From Cynocephalus volans (lineage: Eukaryota; Chordata; Mammalia; Dermoptera; Cynocephalidae), in contig NC_084462.1 of assembly GCF_027409185.1 (NCBI RefSeq), positions 180,038,071 to 180,102,070 of the forward strand: DNA of 64,000 nucleotides, read 5' to 3'. Shown here one piece after another: positions 46,830-58,889 of this stretch (the first letter of the stretch is position 1; each line of letters starts with the position of its first letter). A program made the position numbers and the translations under genes. Below the pieces are notes generated by a model that had not been told where the DNA came from, ran no database searches, and saw only the letters and a list, made by a program, of their open reading frames with translations.

Positions 46830-48655
46830 GGTCTCCTGACTGCTGACTTTGGGACTGAAGCTTGGTGTGAATGTCAGTTGAATGGGGCATAGATATTTTC
46901 AGAATTTGGGGGTGACCATCTGCTCCAGTTTTGGCCCAAGGAGACTTGGCCTCCTCTCCTCCTTTGTGTGCATGGAGTCTCTCTGATACTTATTAAGCAC
47001 CTACTGTTTGCCCCTCTGGGACACTCAGCAGCTTACTGAGGGGTCCTCTCTGACAGACTCCCATTGAGGTTAGGGGGACTCTTGTCTTTAGAAAGCACCC
47101 AGACAGGGACTGCTCAGGGAGAAAAGACAGGGGGACACAGACAAGGAGACAGAATAGCAGCGAGAGAAAGCCTGCCACCTTCCCCCGGGGTTTGCTCTCA
47201 GCGAAGGGGTGGGAGAGAGAGAAGTGAAGCCAGGGTCTCTTGGGACCAGGAGAGAGAACAAGACAAGGGACAGGTGGAGATCAGGGGCTGAGCAGCTGTC
47301 ACTGGAGGAAGTGGGAATAGACACCCCACCCCCAGCTCCCCAGGCACTGCACATAGGAGAGCAATGCACACGTGTGAGGCAGGCTTCCTGGAGGCGGTGG
47401 CAGGTTTGAGATGGAGCCAGGCTGCAGCGATGGGTGTGGAGGGCATGGGTCCCAGTGGCAGACCCCCATGGGCTGTTGACTCCCTGGTGTCCAGGGCCCA
47501 GGTGCATTGCTGTCCCGAGTTTGCAGTGCTGAGCCTGCCAGTGGCCCCGAGAGGGAAGGGCCCTCCCTGGGGAGGGAACCAGCCAGAGAGGTTTCTCTCT
47601 GCAACCTCAGAATGGTGTTTCAATTAGTCAAGTCCTCCAATCATTGTTTACTGCTCCCCACACACAGAGGGTTTATTAAAAGCTGGGCCAAGTTAAAAAT
47701 ACTGACGACCGAGATGTGCAGACCGAGGGAGCCGCTGAGAAAGGCACCCCCAAACCACGAGGAAGCCGCGATGGCTCCTCCCAAGGGAATCCCTGCCCAC
47801 GTCCTGTCGGTGGCCCAGCTGGCAGGCTACCCGCCAACCGCGTGGAGGGAGACAGGGCGGCCACTCGCAGCTGCGCCAGCTCGTCTCTGCCTGTGTCGAG
47901 TGCCAGCGCATGACCAGGCTTCGCAGCCCTGGGGGTTGAAAAGGCCCGAGCAGGGGCGAGGTGAGGCCCCCTCCCCGCCCACCCAACCCCTCCAGGAGCT
48001 TCCAGTTTGTGGGAAGCGTGTGTGGTGTTAGACACATCCCATCACCGGCCACCAACCTCAGAAGCCCTAAGGGTCACTGTAGCGGGGGCAAGAGCTTGGT
48101 GGGACAGCCCCACCTGGCAGGGGTATTCAGGGAAGCGCTCCAGGAGGAGGCTGTCGCTGGCATGAGGTGGAATGCGGGGAGCAAGGGCATGGGCATGTCC
48201 AGGTGTGTCCTCTTCACAGAAAGATGGCCTGGGGCCTTGGAGGCCAGGATGAGTCGCCAGCCTTCATGCCGTAGCGTGGGAAGCCTGCGAGGGTCGGGGG
48301 TGTCCCTGCGAGTGGGGACGTCAGTGCCCTCCCCAGACACGAGCCCTTCAGACCCACCTCGCCCTGGCTCGAAGAAGGCTCTAGACTCAAGAGGTGCACA
48401 GAGAGGAGGTACTATGAAGCCCCAAACCACGAGCCCCCTCTGGAGTAAAAGAGCAGGAGTAAAGAGCAGGGCTGCAGCAACGCTTATGGACACGAGATGT
48501 TTTAATAGCGGCAGAAACTGAACCAAGGCAAGCACGAGGGCCTCCAAAGATCAGTGCAGTGTCACACAGAGCCCTGGGTGAGAGTCCTTTGCTGGGCCTC
48601 AGTTTACCCCTAGGTACCATGTTGAGAGAGAGCTCTCCTGTCGAACATTCCATGG
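46830..48655. other. Intergenic; enhancer-like block 47615-47730
   Basis: 47615-47730 is unique and A/T-rich: caattagtcaag, a forkhead-like attgtttac (47643-47651), tttattaaa and a MEF2-like ttaaaaata (47693-47701). The remainder shows nothing. No gene. Confidence 0.4.
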
Positions 48656-48664
48656 CACCGTCCA

Positions 48665-48800
48665 TCCATACATGATGTGTTCACTCCACAAACACTCCCT
48701 GGGCCCTCACTATGTGGCTGGGGCACAGAGGAGAATCAGATACAGACCGGGCCTTCAGAGCCTTCCTCCCACCAGCTGCTGCACAGAGCGGCTCACGGGC
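48665..48800 (-). repeat. L2/MIR-type fragment
   Basis: actccacaaacactccctgggccctcactatgtggctggggc resembles an antisense L2 3' end. Confidence 0.5.
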
Positions 48801-48984
48801 CTCTAAGGCAGAGCCTGACAAATGCTGGGTTCTGAGGAGCAGATAAAATCAATGTGAAACCACCGTGCAAGTTAAAAGCACAAATAACGTTCGCGCTCCT
48901 CCAGTAAGGACAATCGCTGGGTGCTTCCTGGGGCCTGGGCCCCGAGTGGCTTTCTTTTAGCTGGCTGTGTGTGAGGAATGGGAC

Positions 48985-49115
48985 ATGGTATCATAGGGCA
49001 CCTACTATGCTCCAGACAGCGATGGGCCGCCTCACCCCGTGGGCGCAGTAACTCAATTACAGTGCAGATCAGATTAGCGGAGGTGTCGGTTTGAATCCTT
49101 GTCTCCCCAACAGAC
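48985..49115 (-). repeat. MIR SINE, diverged
   Basis: atagggcacctactatgctccagacagcg and ggaggtgtcggtttgaatcc are reverse MIR ends. Confidence 0.6.
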
Positions 49116-49424
49116 CAGGAACCTGCAGAGGAGCAAGACCGTGTTCTCCTCATTTAATTAATCAATTATGTCCTCACTCAGCATCTGCTGCCTCTCAGAC
49201 TGTAAACGCCCTGGAATCTCTCCCATCTTGAGATGGAGACGAACACACAGGCGCATGCACGCACTCACACACGCACCCACTTGAATCCTGAAGCCCTGTG
49301 CCGGCTAGCCCCCTCTCCCTGCACAGCTCCTGGCCTCCATCTCTGCACCTCCCACTCCCTGCACAGCCTCTGCAGCCAGCAACTTCCCCATCCCGCCCTG
49401 AGGCATCCGCCTGACTGGCTCCAA

Positions 49425-49860
49425 TGGCTCTTCTCAGCTTCAATGATGTCCCTTCTGCACTGGGACCAATGGCCACTCTCTCCCTCACTCCTTTTTCTCA
49501 CTTGGTGTCTGGGATTCCCCTCTGTTTCTATGAAGACAGGGTTTTGAGAGTGTTTATGTGCATTGAGGAAGGAGCCAGTGGAGGGAAAGGGGCTGAATAC
49601 ACAGGGCCAAGGGGGGATAGTGGGGCCCCAGCCTGGTCCCTTTAGGCGGCTTCTTCTGTTTCCTTTGTGAACTCCTCTTCTTTCCCTTCCTTAAATGCTG
49701 TTGCGTCTAGGGCTCTGTTCCCAGCCCAGTCCCCTGGTCCCTCTCTCCCTGGTCACCCCTCCACTCTCCACCACCATGGCCTCACACCGATTTTCCTCTG
49801 GCCCACAAACTATCCCCCATGCACCTCTCCCAACTGCTCTGTGGTGCCTCCACCCATCCA
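49425..49860 (+). repeat. L2 LINE, RT region
   Basis: cttaaatgctgttgcgtctagggctctgttcccagcccag corresponds to the L2 RT segment encoding the GVPQGS-type loop, now decayed. Upstream ttctcagcttcaatgatgtcc also fits. No intact frame. Confidence 0.5.
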
Positions 49861-49934
49861 GGCCATGACGGCAACAGGCCTGTGTCTCTGCCCTGACCCA
49901 GGTGGATGCGGGTGCACAGGTGAGGAGTCAGAGC

Positions 49935-50045
49935 CAAGGAAGATCAAGCGGGGAAACTGAGGCCCGGAGAAGAGGGGAAAGGCTTTGCCCAAGATCACCC
50001 TGGGCTTTATTCAAATCCTGACTCCAGGCCTGTAGCATCTCTTCT
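49935..50045 (-). repeat. MIR SINE fragment
   Basis: ggggaaactgaggcccggagaag, ctttgcccaagatcacc and ttcaaatcctgactcc are reverse MIR. Confidence 0.8.
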
Positions 50046-50049
50046 GCAC

Positions 50050-50440
50050 ATTTTTAGCTCTTGCAGATGTCCCCCAACCCCTCTTGAGTGTGGTTCTCAG
50101 CTCACGTGGTGGCTGGGGGTGCTCCCCACCTTCACGGTCCTGCTGGTTCCTCCTCTGATGGAAGCCCCATAGCCGCACCTGGCACCCAGCAGCCCTGGTC
50201 CTGGTAGGCCTGGCCAATAGAGGTCCTTGAGAGAAAGGAACACTCCCACCCTAGACTGGCGGCCCCTGGTTGGGTAGTTAACCAGCACAGCTGACTTGGG
50301 TCCTACCTGGGGAGGAGGTTGCGGCCCTGCCTCTGTGCTGGTGCTCTGAGCACAGGCCTGCAATCACTTTCCCTGTGCCTCTAATCCCACCGCCGAGCCA
50401 GCCCAGGGCTGGGCACTGCTCTGAGCTGGTGTGTACCCTG
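50050..50440. other. Intergenic unique sequence
   Basis: Nothing recognised. Confidence 0.4.
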
Positions 50441-50444
50441 AAGC

Positions 50445-50585
50445 AGCGAGAGTTAGCAGCAAGAGGCCTGGGCTCCAGCCAGAAGACCTGGATTCAAACC
50501 CCAGCTCTGGCACTAAGAAGCTTCTCCAGCCTCAGTTTCCCCTACTGAAAAGGAGGCAGCTGGGTTCGGGGATGCTCTGGATTGT
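50445..50585 (+). repeat. MIR SINE 5' part
   Basis: agacctggattcaaaccccagctctggcactaag and ctccagcctcagtttcccc are the MIR head and core. Confidence 0.85.
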
Positions 50586-50839
50586 GCAGGCTCTTTTCCT
50601 TCTGTCTCTTGAAGAACCATCCTCCACTCTCTGCCCTTGTTCTGTGCACCTGGTGGCTCACCTGGACGCTTCACATCAGCTGGCCCCTGGGTGGCCACGG
50701 CAGCCCCAGCAGATCAAGGGGAGGGAAGAGAACCAGGGCAGGCTCCCGCCAGGGGGTCACCATGGACAGGAGACCCCTGAACCCATGGTTGTGCTCACCC
50801 ACCTCCTCTCTACCTTGCTCTCCCCTTGACCGCAGGCCC

Positions 50840-50990
50840 ACGAGGTAACTGGGCCTGCAGTTATCCCTCTGGTTTCCTTACGCCCTGCTTATATCTCTGT
50901 AAATAGTCCCTTTATTAAACTCTGTTCGAATAACCATCTTGTGTGCACCATCTGTTTCCTGCTGGGACCCTGCCTGAATCACACCAGCCT
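50840..50990 (+). mobile_element. Old LTR-like 3' end, family uncertain
   Basis: gtccctttattaaactctgttcgaataacc, then tgtttcctgctgggaccctgcctgaatcac, is a typical old retroelement end. The left boundary is not defined. Confidence 0.4.
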
Positions 50991-51269
50991 CGCAGTTCCT
51001 GGGCCCCTTGTTAACTCAAGCTGTCAAGCAGGGAGGGAAGAGGCTGGACACAGATCCCCAGGGGTGGGCCTCGACCTGTGGAAGCCTTTCTGCCTTGTAC
51101 ATGCTGGTTCAGGGCAGCGGCGAGGCCTCAGGTGGGTGGGCCTAAGAGGCCACGTTGAAGGGAGCTGGACCCAGATGGTGACTGACCCTGAGCAGCCCTG
51201 GGAAGTTCCCAGAGCCCTTCCCCACACTGCCAGCATCATCAGGATCCTCCTGTTAGAGGTGAGGCCAGG

Positions 51270-51425
51270 ACCAGACCCTGAGCGCCTACTTAGTGCCAGT
51301 ACTGGGTGGAAGTTTCCCATCCAGATTCTCATCTCCCCTGCGCGACTCTTCCAGGTTGGGTGACCATCCCCATAGGGGAATAAACAGTGGCCCAGAGAGC
51401 TGGAGCCAGTGCCCCAAGCTCACCT
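51270..51425 (-). repeat. MIR SINE, diverged
   Basis: ctgagcgcctacttagtgccagtactggg and ggggaataaacagtggcccagagagctgg fit reverse MIR. Confidence 0.6.
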
Positions 51426-51538
51426 GCCACCCACCCACCCACCACCTGCCCTCCCTCCCTCTTCTGCTACTCTGCCTTGTGCAGAGAAAGTACTGAAAAA
51501 TACCAAATATACCGAGAATACTTCTCTAGTTAGCAGGA

Positions 51539-51560
51539 AAAAAAAAAAAAAAAAAAAAAA
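51539..51560. repeat. A homopolymer, about 22 bases
   Basis: A pure A run after tagttagcagg. No recognisable SINE body lies upstream. Confidence 0.85.
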
Positions 51561-51564
51561 CCAC

Positions 51565-52020
51565 TCAAAAACCGTGGTGAGAATGTGCCTGTGGGGTCCC
51601 TTGCACGGCATGGATGAATCAATGGGGGCCTATTGCTGGCCACAGAAAGGCAAGGCCGCTGCCCAGCCGCTCACAGAAGGAAGGGGAGTTAAGTCAAACA
51701 CAATCAGAAATAATTAGCCCATCGAGACAGGCAGGAAAAACCACTGAAAAGAAACACAGTCTAAAGTCTGAAGGCAAATCTTCACAGGCAAGAGGGTCTC
51801 CCCAGACTTTAAAAGACCATTTCTGATCTCCGAGGCCCCCAACCCTGCCAAGTGGTTTCTGATCGATTCCTTGCTAAGATGGTGCAATTCAATTCCAAGA
51901 ATACTTAATGAGAACCTAATGTGTGCCTAATTCTGAGCTTGGAGCCCTGAGAAAGCTGAAATGAATTTGGGAAGGACAAATTTATGTCCTTCCTTCCTTA
52001 TTTCTTTCCTCCCTCCCCCG
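51565..52020. other. Intergenic unique sequence
   Basis: 51895-51960 (tacttaatgagaacctaatgtgtgcc) may be an L2 tail in reverse. Otherwise nothing. Confidence 0.4.
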
Positions 52021-52024
52021 GGCC

Positions 52025-52260
52025 CAGAGGCTGATGCAGTCATTGGTGGCTTGGACCAGGGTGGTGGTGGCCAGAATGGGGGCATGGGAATGGGTTGGAG
52101 AGCCATGGAAGAGGAGCAGTCTCCAGGACCTGGGGCCCGTGTGCACGGAGAGAGGGGCGAGGCTGAGGGAGCCGGGAGTCCAAGCTGGAGCAGGTGGGGG
52201 GGGCCCTTGAGGAGACCTGGGGGATGACAAATGGAGATGATGGTTTTAGGGGGACCTCCA
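52025..52260 (-). repeat. L2 LINE fragment
   Basis: gtcattggtggcttggaccagggtggtggtggccag is an antisense L2 block. The rest is diverged and G-rich. Confidence 0.6.
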
Positions 52261-52599
52261 GGGGCGAGGTCCGGGAGGCAGCAGGCTCATAGCCAGGCTC
52301 CATTTGGAGTAATAAAGGCAGACAGAGCTGGATTCCGTCGTGCAGACTTGCAGATGGGTGGGCAGGCCGGAGGCTGGTGCAGGGAAAAATGAGGAAAGAG
52401 AAAATGAAGGGGTGGGGGGTGTGTGGCCAGCCCGGGCAGCAGTCTTGCAGTGAGGAGAGGACCACACTCTCAATTCCAACCCCACTCTTAAGACATGATT
52501 TCTTCCTTGTATTGAGTCATGGGCTTTTTGGCCAGGTCTTAGACCCGTTTAAACAAGGGAACGTGAGGATTCCTCAAAGGATGTTTTAGGATCAACATT

Positions 52600-52740
52600 T
52601 CCAGTCCTCCTGACAGGGTCCCACTCCTCAGTATTCTAGTCCTGCTCTGCCAGTTCGTTGCTGTGTGACCCATGGAGAATTTCTTAGCCTCTCTGGGCCC
52701 CGCATCTGACTCTGTGGCTGAGAGGGAAGCCCCCATAGCT
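52600..52740 (+). repeat. MIR SINE
   Basis: gtcctgctctgccagttcgttgctgtgtgacccatgg and ttcttagcctctctgggcc are MIR core. Confidence 0.8.
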
Positions 52741-52744
52741 GGTG

Positions 52745-53250
52745 GGGAAGAAGGCATGGATATCTCTGCGCAGGGATCAAATTAAGTCTCATTATAAACA
52801 GACCAAACTTGACTTTGGGTACCACCCACCCCTGTGTGTGTGGGGTGGGGGAACTGGGGTGAACTCAGGCCAGGTGTCCCCTGCCCTCTATCCCCAGCTG
52901 GAGCCTTGCTGTAGACAGCTAGGTAGGGCCTCCGGAGGTGCAGAGCGTCGCCATAGGAACGAGCTCCTGGAGAGCAGCTTGGAGGAGCAGGCGCTGGGGG
53001 AGGTGGCGGTGGGGAGCCGCTCTGGATGTGGTCTCCACGCAGTTGCTCCCCACACCCCTAGTAAAAGAACTGGGGGCACCACCGCCACATCGGGGGGCCC
53101 TCCTTTGGGAAGCCCTGTTTTGAGGCTGAGTAACCCCTGAAGCCCAGAGATCAGAGGTGGCGAGAGGACGGCTGGCTGGAGAGGGCCACGCTGCTGTGGC
53201 TAGTTGCTAGGACACAGGATCTTTCCAAGGGGCCCATAGTAACCCTCCGA
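52745..53250. other. Intergenic unique sequence
   Basis: 52930-53000 is CpG-bearing (cagagcgtcgcc). No gene or repeat is recognised. Confidence 0.4.
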
Positions 53251-53254
53251 GGAC

Positions 53255-53420
53255 ACTTTGTGCCTCATTCATTTATTCATTAATTCACTTAATCCATAAA
53301 CACCTCGAGGGCAGCTCTGCAGGCCGCCGGCTGTGGGGCACAGGGCTGAGCAAGCTGCTTCTGGCCCTACCGGGGTCAGGCACACGTGCAAAACCCATTA
53401 ACACCAGACAGGAAAGTGTG
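53255..53420 (-). repeat. L2 LINE 3' end
   Basis: ctcattcatttattcattaattcactt tail, then ctgtggggcacagggctgagc. Confidence 0.65.
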
Positions 53421-53424
53421 CTTG

Positions 53425-54930
53425 GGGCCAAGATGATGCCCAGGGCGGCTGAGGAGGCCACAGGCTCACTCGCTTCCCCCGCCCCTAGGGCCAGCGCTGG
53501 GCGGGGAGGACCTGGCAGGCTTGGGGGAAGGTCTTCTGGAGGAGAAGGGAAAGGAACAAACAAGAGCCTCTCCAACCTGCCCCGGTCCCAGTCCCCTCCT
53601 CAGGGACGGGGCAATACCTTCCTTTGCAGGAGATCCCCAACGCCTCGGACGCAGCGCTGAAAACATTTTTTGAGTATAATTGAATGAAAGTGCTAATGCT
53701 TCCTTACAAATAACAGAATAAATATAGTACGGGAACATCTTAAATTCCTCGAGAGCTGTGTGTTTTCACATCCCTAAACTTGACAGAGTGGGGGCCAAGC
53801 CGTGGTGCACACCCTCCCTTTCATGGACACAGACGCAGAGATGCAGTGGGGCTACGATTCAGCCACGATCACCCCCAAACCCCTACTCTGGGGTCAAGAT
53901 GGGGGCTGTCCTTCCAGGGGCTCCGGGCTTGAGAAGATGATTTCTTCTGTGGCTAAAGGAGGTCTTCTGTTTCTAATTGACCAGGGGACACTCTGCGTGT
54001 GCCTTTGAAGGGCCCGAGTAGCTGGCCCTGCTGGGAAGGTGGGTTGGTGGGCGCTGCATGGGATGTGTGGGTGGTTCAGCCAGATTCCCAAGACTTGGCA
54101 TCAAGTCTAGGCATGACGTGTTCATAGGGTGGCCCTAGTATGAGAAAAGGGGGATTCTTGTTCTGTGGGCTCTATTTGCCAGGCTGGGGGTGGGGGAGCT
54201 GTAGAATGTTCAAGAATAGTTAAGAAACATTCATGTCCAAAATGCAGTGTTTTGAGAAGTTCTCCAGCTTCATTCTGCACTGTGCTAACTCTGCCCTAAG
54301 CAACGGGACAAACTACAGTTTTTAACCACGTCATGTGTGTGCGTGTGTACGCACACCCACACCCTCTCTGTGCCTCTGTACAGCTGTTCTCACCCTCTGA
54401 CAGACACCCCCCATACTGGCATCACTCTGGAGAACTCCTGTCCATCCCTGCACACTCAGCCCAAGGACTGCCACCCCAGGAAGTGCCTATCCCCCTCCCC
54501 ACTTGTACCCAGGTCCCCTTTGCTTGCCACCCTCCCAGCACGCACACCCCTGAATCTCAGAGGTGTCTAAACACAAGATCTCTACCTTGAACCCTCTGAG
54601 GTGAGAGACCACCTTGGGACCCATCATTGTGCCCACTGCAGGGGGCCTTAGCAGAGCCTGAGGTACACAGTAGGAACTCAACCAATGCAGGGCAGATGAA
54701 AGACTATATTTAAAAAGGGGAGTCTCCATTCTATGGAAAATTAACTTCTGGGAATTTCTGATGAATGAAAAATTACTTTCTGCTGAAGCCTGCGTGGACG
54801 AGCTAAGTGATGAAAAGACTGCTTTTTCCTCTGGTCCCTGCTTTCCTCCCTCCTGGGTAGGGGGGAGTTTACTTACAGGTGTGGGGGTGAGGCAGGAGTC
54901 ATTATTAACCCCACCGGAGACCCCAAAGCT
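53425..54930. other. Intergenic; MIR tail at 54600-54690
   Basis: tgaggtacacagtaggaactcaacc at 54658 is a MIR/L2 3' end (+). 53680-53745 is AT-rich. No gene. Confidence 0.4.
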
Positions 54931-54934
54931 CCCC

Positions 54935-55100
54935 ACGCGCAGCATGACTCAGTGGCGCCCTTTACGAGGCTAATCTGATAGATGACGTGGACGATTAGAG
55001 TTGTGAACTTGACATGTGTGCCGATTGCAATGGTGAGGAAGAAAGCGAGAAGTCTATTTTTGAATTCTGTCATCGATGACGAGAAATTGGTTCTGTCTGG
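54935..55100. promoter_or_regulatory. Candidate enhancer about 5 kb upstream of DLK1
   Basis: Repeat-free, CpG-retaining and dense in factor-type cores: AP-1 tgactca (54945-54951), GATA (54977-54980), CRE-like tgacgtgg (54983-54990), homeodomain gatta (54993-54997), MEF2-like ctatttttga with one mismatch (55054-55063) and atcgatgacg (55072-55081). DLK1 is known to be active in fetal muscle, adrenal and pituitary, so the combination is plausible. Activity is untested. Confidence 0.45.
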
Positions 55101-55104
55101 GGGA

Positions 55105-55740
55105 GAGGTATGACACTGCAGAAGCCCACACTAGATATGAACCCAAACCATCGGGTCTCTCCGGCCCCCGGCTCTCTGGTATTGTTCCCTCCTGGGAGCT
55201 AGTGGTGTAGGTCCTGGGGGCGCCGAGTCACAGGCAGGCCTGCGTCAGAGATGTGGGGCCATGTGTGGGCTCTGCGCCCCCTCCAGTCCCCTGCTGTCCT
55301 GGAGTGGGCCTGGAGTTGTCACGCACCTCTCCAGGCCCTGCGCGTGAGGCCAGGCACTGGGTCTGTGCCTCTGCTGCCGTGGCCCTCAGCTCGAATGACA
55401 CAATCCCACTTCAGTCTGAAGAGCCTTCTTTCTGAACTTGAAACCAAACCATCATGTTCTCGAATGTACCCGGGTTCGCCTCTCATTTTCCTCCACCCTC
55501 CGCCCCCAGACCCCCTCCCATTGCCAGGAAAACCGAGAATTTCTCTCTCCAAAGATGAACTCAGGCTTGGAAAAATAATCGGAAGGGTAGCAACTGTGCA
55601 TCTCTTTTGTGTTTGCAGGAAACCCTCATGGCCCCGAAGGTTGCTGAGCTGCCCCCCACCCACCGAAAGAGGGGAGAGCAGAGCCCCGGGGGTATCTTAG
55701 GGGTCTTCCCACTCTCCTCCTGACCCAATTTACTCTTACC
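55105..55740. other. Intergenic unique sequence
   Basis: Nothing assigned. Short open frames only. Confidence 0.4.
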
Positions 55741-55744
55741 ACTT

Positions 55745-55935
55745 GGGATGGCTGAGTGCAGAGCTTCGGCACTTGGTTTCTACTCCGAGTAGACCTTGGT
55801 TGGAACCCCAGCTCTGCCACTCATTAGCCGAGCACCCCTCTTGGGTCTCCCGGCCTCAGCGTGCTCATCTCTGAAATGGGCTTGCAATTCCCACCCAGCC
55901 CCGGCAGTAAGGAGGTGCTGATGAGCTGGGGCTAA
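55745..55935 (+). repeat. MIR SINE
   Basis: gagcttcggcacttggtttctactcc, ttggaaccccagctctgccactcattagcc and cagcgtgctcatctctgaaatggg give a near full-length MIR. Confidence 0.85.
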
Positions 55936-55939
55936 ATCA

Positions 55940-57435
55940 GAATCTAAATCTTAGGGGAAAGTCAGGGAGAGGCAGAAAGGCACTTGGCTATAAGCCCCCT
56001 AACCTGGGCCTGTGGCATCTTGGTGGGGGAGATCCCTCCCCGCCGTCTCTAGGATGCTACAGTTCTAGGACTCTGACTAGGTGACCCGAGTCTCTGGGCA
56101 CTGGTCCTCGCCTTGCTAAATGAGCAGTCTTTTAGAGAAGAGTGGGCAGAGCCAGGGGAGCCCGCTGTCCTCCCCTGGAGGGAGGGTAAAGAATGTATGG
56201 TGTGTCGGGAAGGAAGGACAAAGGCACCTGTGAGTCCTCACTGGATCTCAGTACACTGTCCACTAGGACTGGATCAGTGTTGGCTCAGAAACTTCCAAAG
56301 AAACACGACCGAGTCCGGGCAGAAACAAAGCCTCAAGCTGTGGAGATTCTCATCGGGGGTGGTGGGGGGGGGGACAATGCAGAGAGGATGTCAAGGTCAG
56401 GGGAGCCCCCCAAGGCTGCCCTCCCCCTGCTGCGCACGCCCAGGACGAGCTGGTCTCAGAGGCCCCTGTCCCTCAACCCTGCTGAGCCTCCCTGATCAGC
56501 GATTCTGTCTTTAATCAAGGGGACGTGGGGTGGCGCTGGCTGGGGGCGGTGTCAGGGTTTGAAGAGGTGGGAGAGGGAGAGGACGGGAAGGGGTCGAGTA
56601 GGAAGGAGGAAGGAAGACGGGGGAGAGAACATGTCTTTGGTTCCCTCAGAAAACTTTCACCCATCACCAGCAAAGCCCAGCGAGCTGGCCTATGGGCAGA
56701 TTCTGCCTGCTGGGGGCCTGGGGCTGCAGGTAGAGCTGCTCAGCTTGGCAAGAAGAAGCCTAGATCCATTGAAGCCCAGGCCCTGTGTTCCAATCTAGTC
56801 CCACAGTTTGCAGGTCCAGTCCCTGCTACCCATGTAGACCACCGGCCATGCCAAGTTGTGAAGACTGGTGGAGAGTGCATTTGCAGAGGGCAGGGGCTGC
56901 GGCCTCATCTCTCCAGTCCCAGGGGCCTGCACACAGAGTGCGGCTCTCAGTGGGGGTGGGAGATGCAGAGTTAGAGGAGGGTGCCATCCCGATGCTCCCC
57001 CACCCCCAGGGTCTGCTTGCAAACAGCAGACGGTGCCGACTTCTCCCCAAGGGACTAGATTGGCGTTTTCATCCTTTCTGTGCAGCCTTAAAGTCTGTGA
57101 CAAACACCAACCTCCCCTCCATACCGCTCCTAAGCTACCCTTTCTGAGCGTCTGCTTGCTGAAAAGAAATGTCCAGTCTCCTGAATTGATAAATGCTTTA
57201 TTAAGACTAGAGCAAACCAACAGAAAGCTCCCTGGCTTCTAGCCCCCTCCCCTCTCCGAAGTGCTCCTGCAGGGGGCTCTTGAAGAGAGCCTACGTCAGA
57301 AGGACCCTGCCTGCCCCCCTTTGAGATCTCTCTAGCTGGCTGTGGTGGAGGCCCGGGTTGCAGCTGTTGGAGAAAGAGCTGGAAGGGACTGAGGCCAGAC
57401 TGTATAAGCACAGTGCTTTTCTATTTACTAAAACC
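55940..57435. other. Intergenic, GC-rich
   Basis: A G-run at 56354-56373 (ggtggtggggggggggg-type) could form a quadruplex. No gene or clear repeat. Confidence 0.4.
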
Positions 57436-57439
57436 CCTG

Positions 57440-57545
57440 AGATCTCTTTGGGGACAGGTGTGGCATCCCTGTTCATAGACAAGGAAACAGGGCTCAGAGA
57501 GGGAAGTGACTGGCCCAGAGCCCTCGGCAGGCAGGCATGAGATGG
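57440..57545 (-). repeat. MIR SINE fragment
   Basis: gttcatagacaaggaaacagggctcagagagggaagtgactggccc is reverse MIR. Confidence 0.75.
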
Positions 57546-57549
57546 AGAT

Positions 57550-58885
57550 GGGATTAGAGAGCAGGTGCCCATCAGCCAAGGGAGTGCCCTTTCAGTTTAA
57601 GCCTGTGACATTTGGACACTGATTCCCTGGGGTGAGAATGCCTTTTCCTGGCCTCTCTCCCTTTCCAAAACTGGGGAGGGTTGTGTGTGGGAAGGGACCT
57701 GGGGGGGGGAGGGGAGGAGTCTGGGGGTCCCCTTTGTACTCCATGCAATACACAACCTCTCCACATGACTTCGGCAGGAGTATGGGGAGCCCTCACCCCA
57801 GGGCCACCCAGCCCCAAGATCCTCTGCCCCTCCTTGGCTTCTGGCTGAGAACCCAGCCCTTCCCAGTCTGCCTGTCCACATGGGATAATTTTGGAGGCTG
57901 AGGTCAGGGACCTGGGAGGAAGGGAAGAGAGGAAGGTGAGTTGGGGAGACCTTGGCGATTGCCTTGGAATGGGCAGTGGGATCTCCAAGTTTGGGCCTGT
58001 CAGCCACCCTTATTCTAGCCCAGGGGCCTTGGGCAAGAGAACTTCCATCACTGGACTCAACTTCTTGACTTGAGGAAAGAGTCCATGGAAGAGGGTGGGG
58101 TCACAGAAATGCAGGGGCACGCGGTGAGCATGCAGTAGGTATCCCAACTGCTCCCTCTAGCCTGCCCCCAAAGCCACTACCAACAGCCCCAACACATCTG
58201 GGTCTTCTGCAGAAAACATCAGGGAAGGGACACTTTCCACAAGGGGGTGAGGGTTTTCCTCTAGCTTGGAGCCAGCCCAGAGCAGCTCCAGGGACCCCAC
58301 CCAGCCATGTACCCATCCCAGGCTGCCTTCCCAGAGCACCGACTTAGAGCCCATGTGCCTGGGGGCTCCACTGGCCCACCTTCCCACACCTATCCCTAAG
58401 AGGGCAAGTGTGTCCTCAAATCTGCCAGGGCCCCGGAAGATGGCCTAAAAAGCACCCACTCCCTAAGTTCAAAGTGGCAAAGATCGCCCCACTCCCCTGC
58501 ACTGTGGGGAAATGGAGACCATGAACTGGGTGGGCACCCACTCGCTGCACCAGGGGTCTATATGCAAATTAAGCATACAAAAATAACCCATCCAAAGATC
58601 CTGACCTCTTGGGACCCTTCCCTGGGAGGTTAAACACTTCTAACCCCTTCCATCCCTCTCCCTCCCTATCTTCCTGAGCCTCCCTGATGCAGACAGGGCC
58701 AGATGCTGGGGGGAAGGCTGCTGAGCACAGTATAGGGCTCTAAGCTGAGGCTGGTGGCTGGGGGGGGGGGGCCTGAAGAGCCCCTCCTCTCCCCAGGAGC
58801 TCTGCAGAGACAGAGGGTCTCGGCAAGGTCAGCATCCCCCACCTCCATGCGGGGGACCTCTGGCTGAAGGCTTCCCAGTGGGTCT
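57550..58885. other. Intergenic upstream flank of DLK1
   Basis: Unique GC-rich DNA with a G homopolymer of about 12 at 58757-58770 and a shorter one near 57702. No repeat or gene is identified. Confidence 0.4.
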
Positions 58886-58889
58886 AAAA

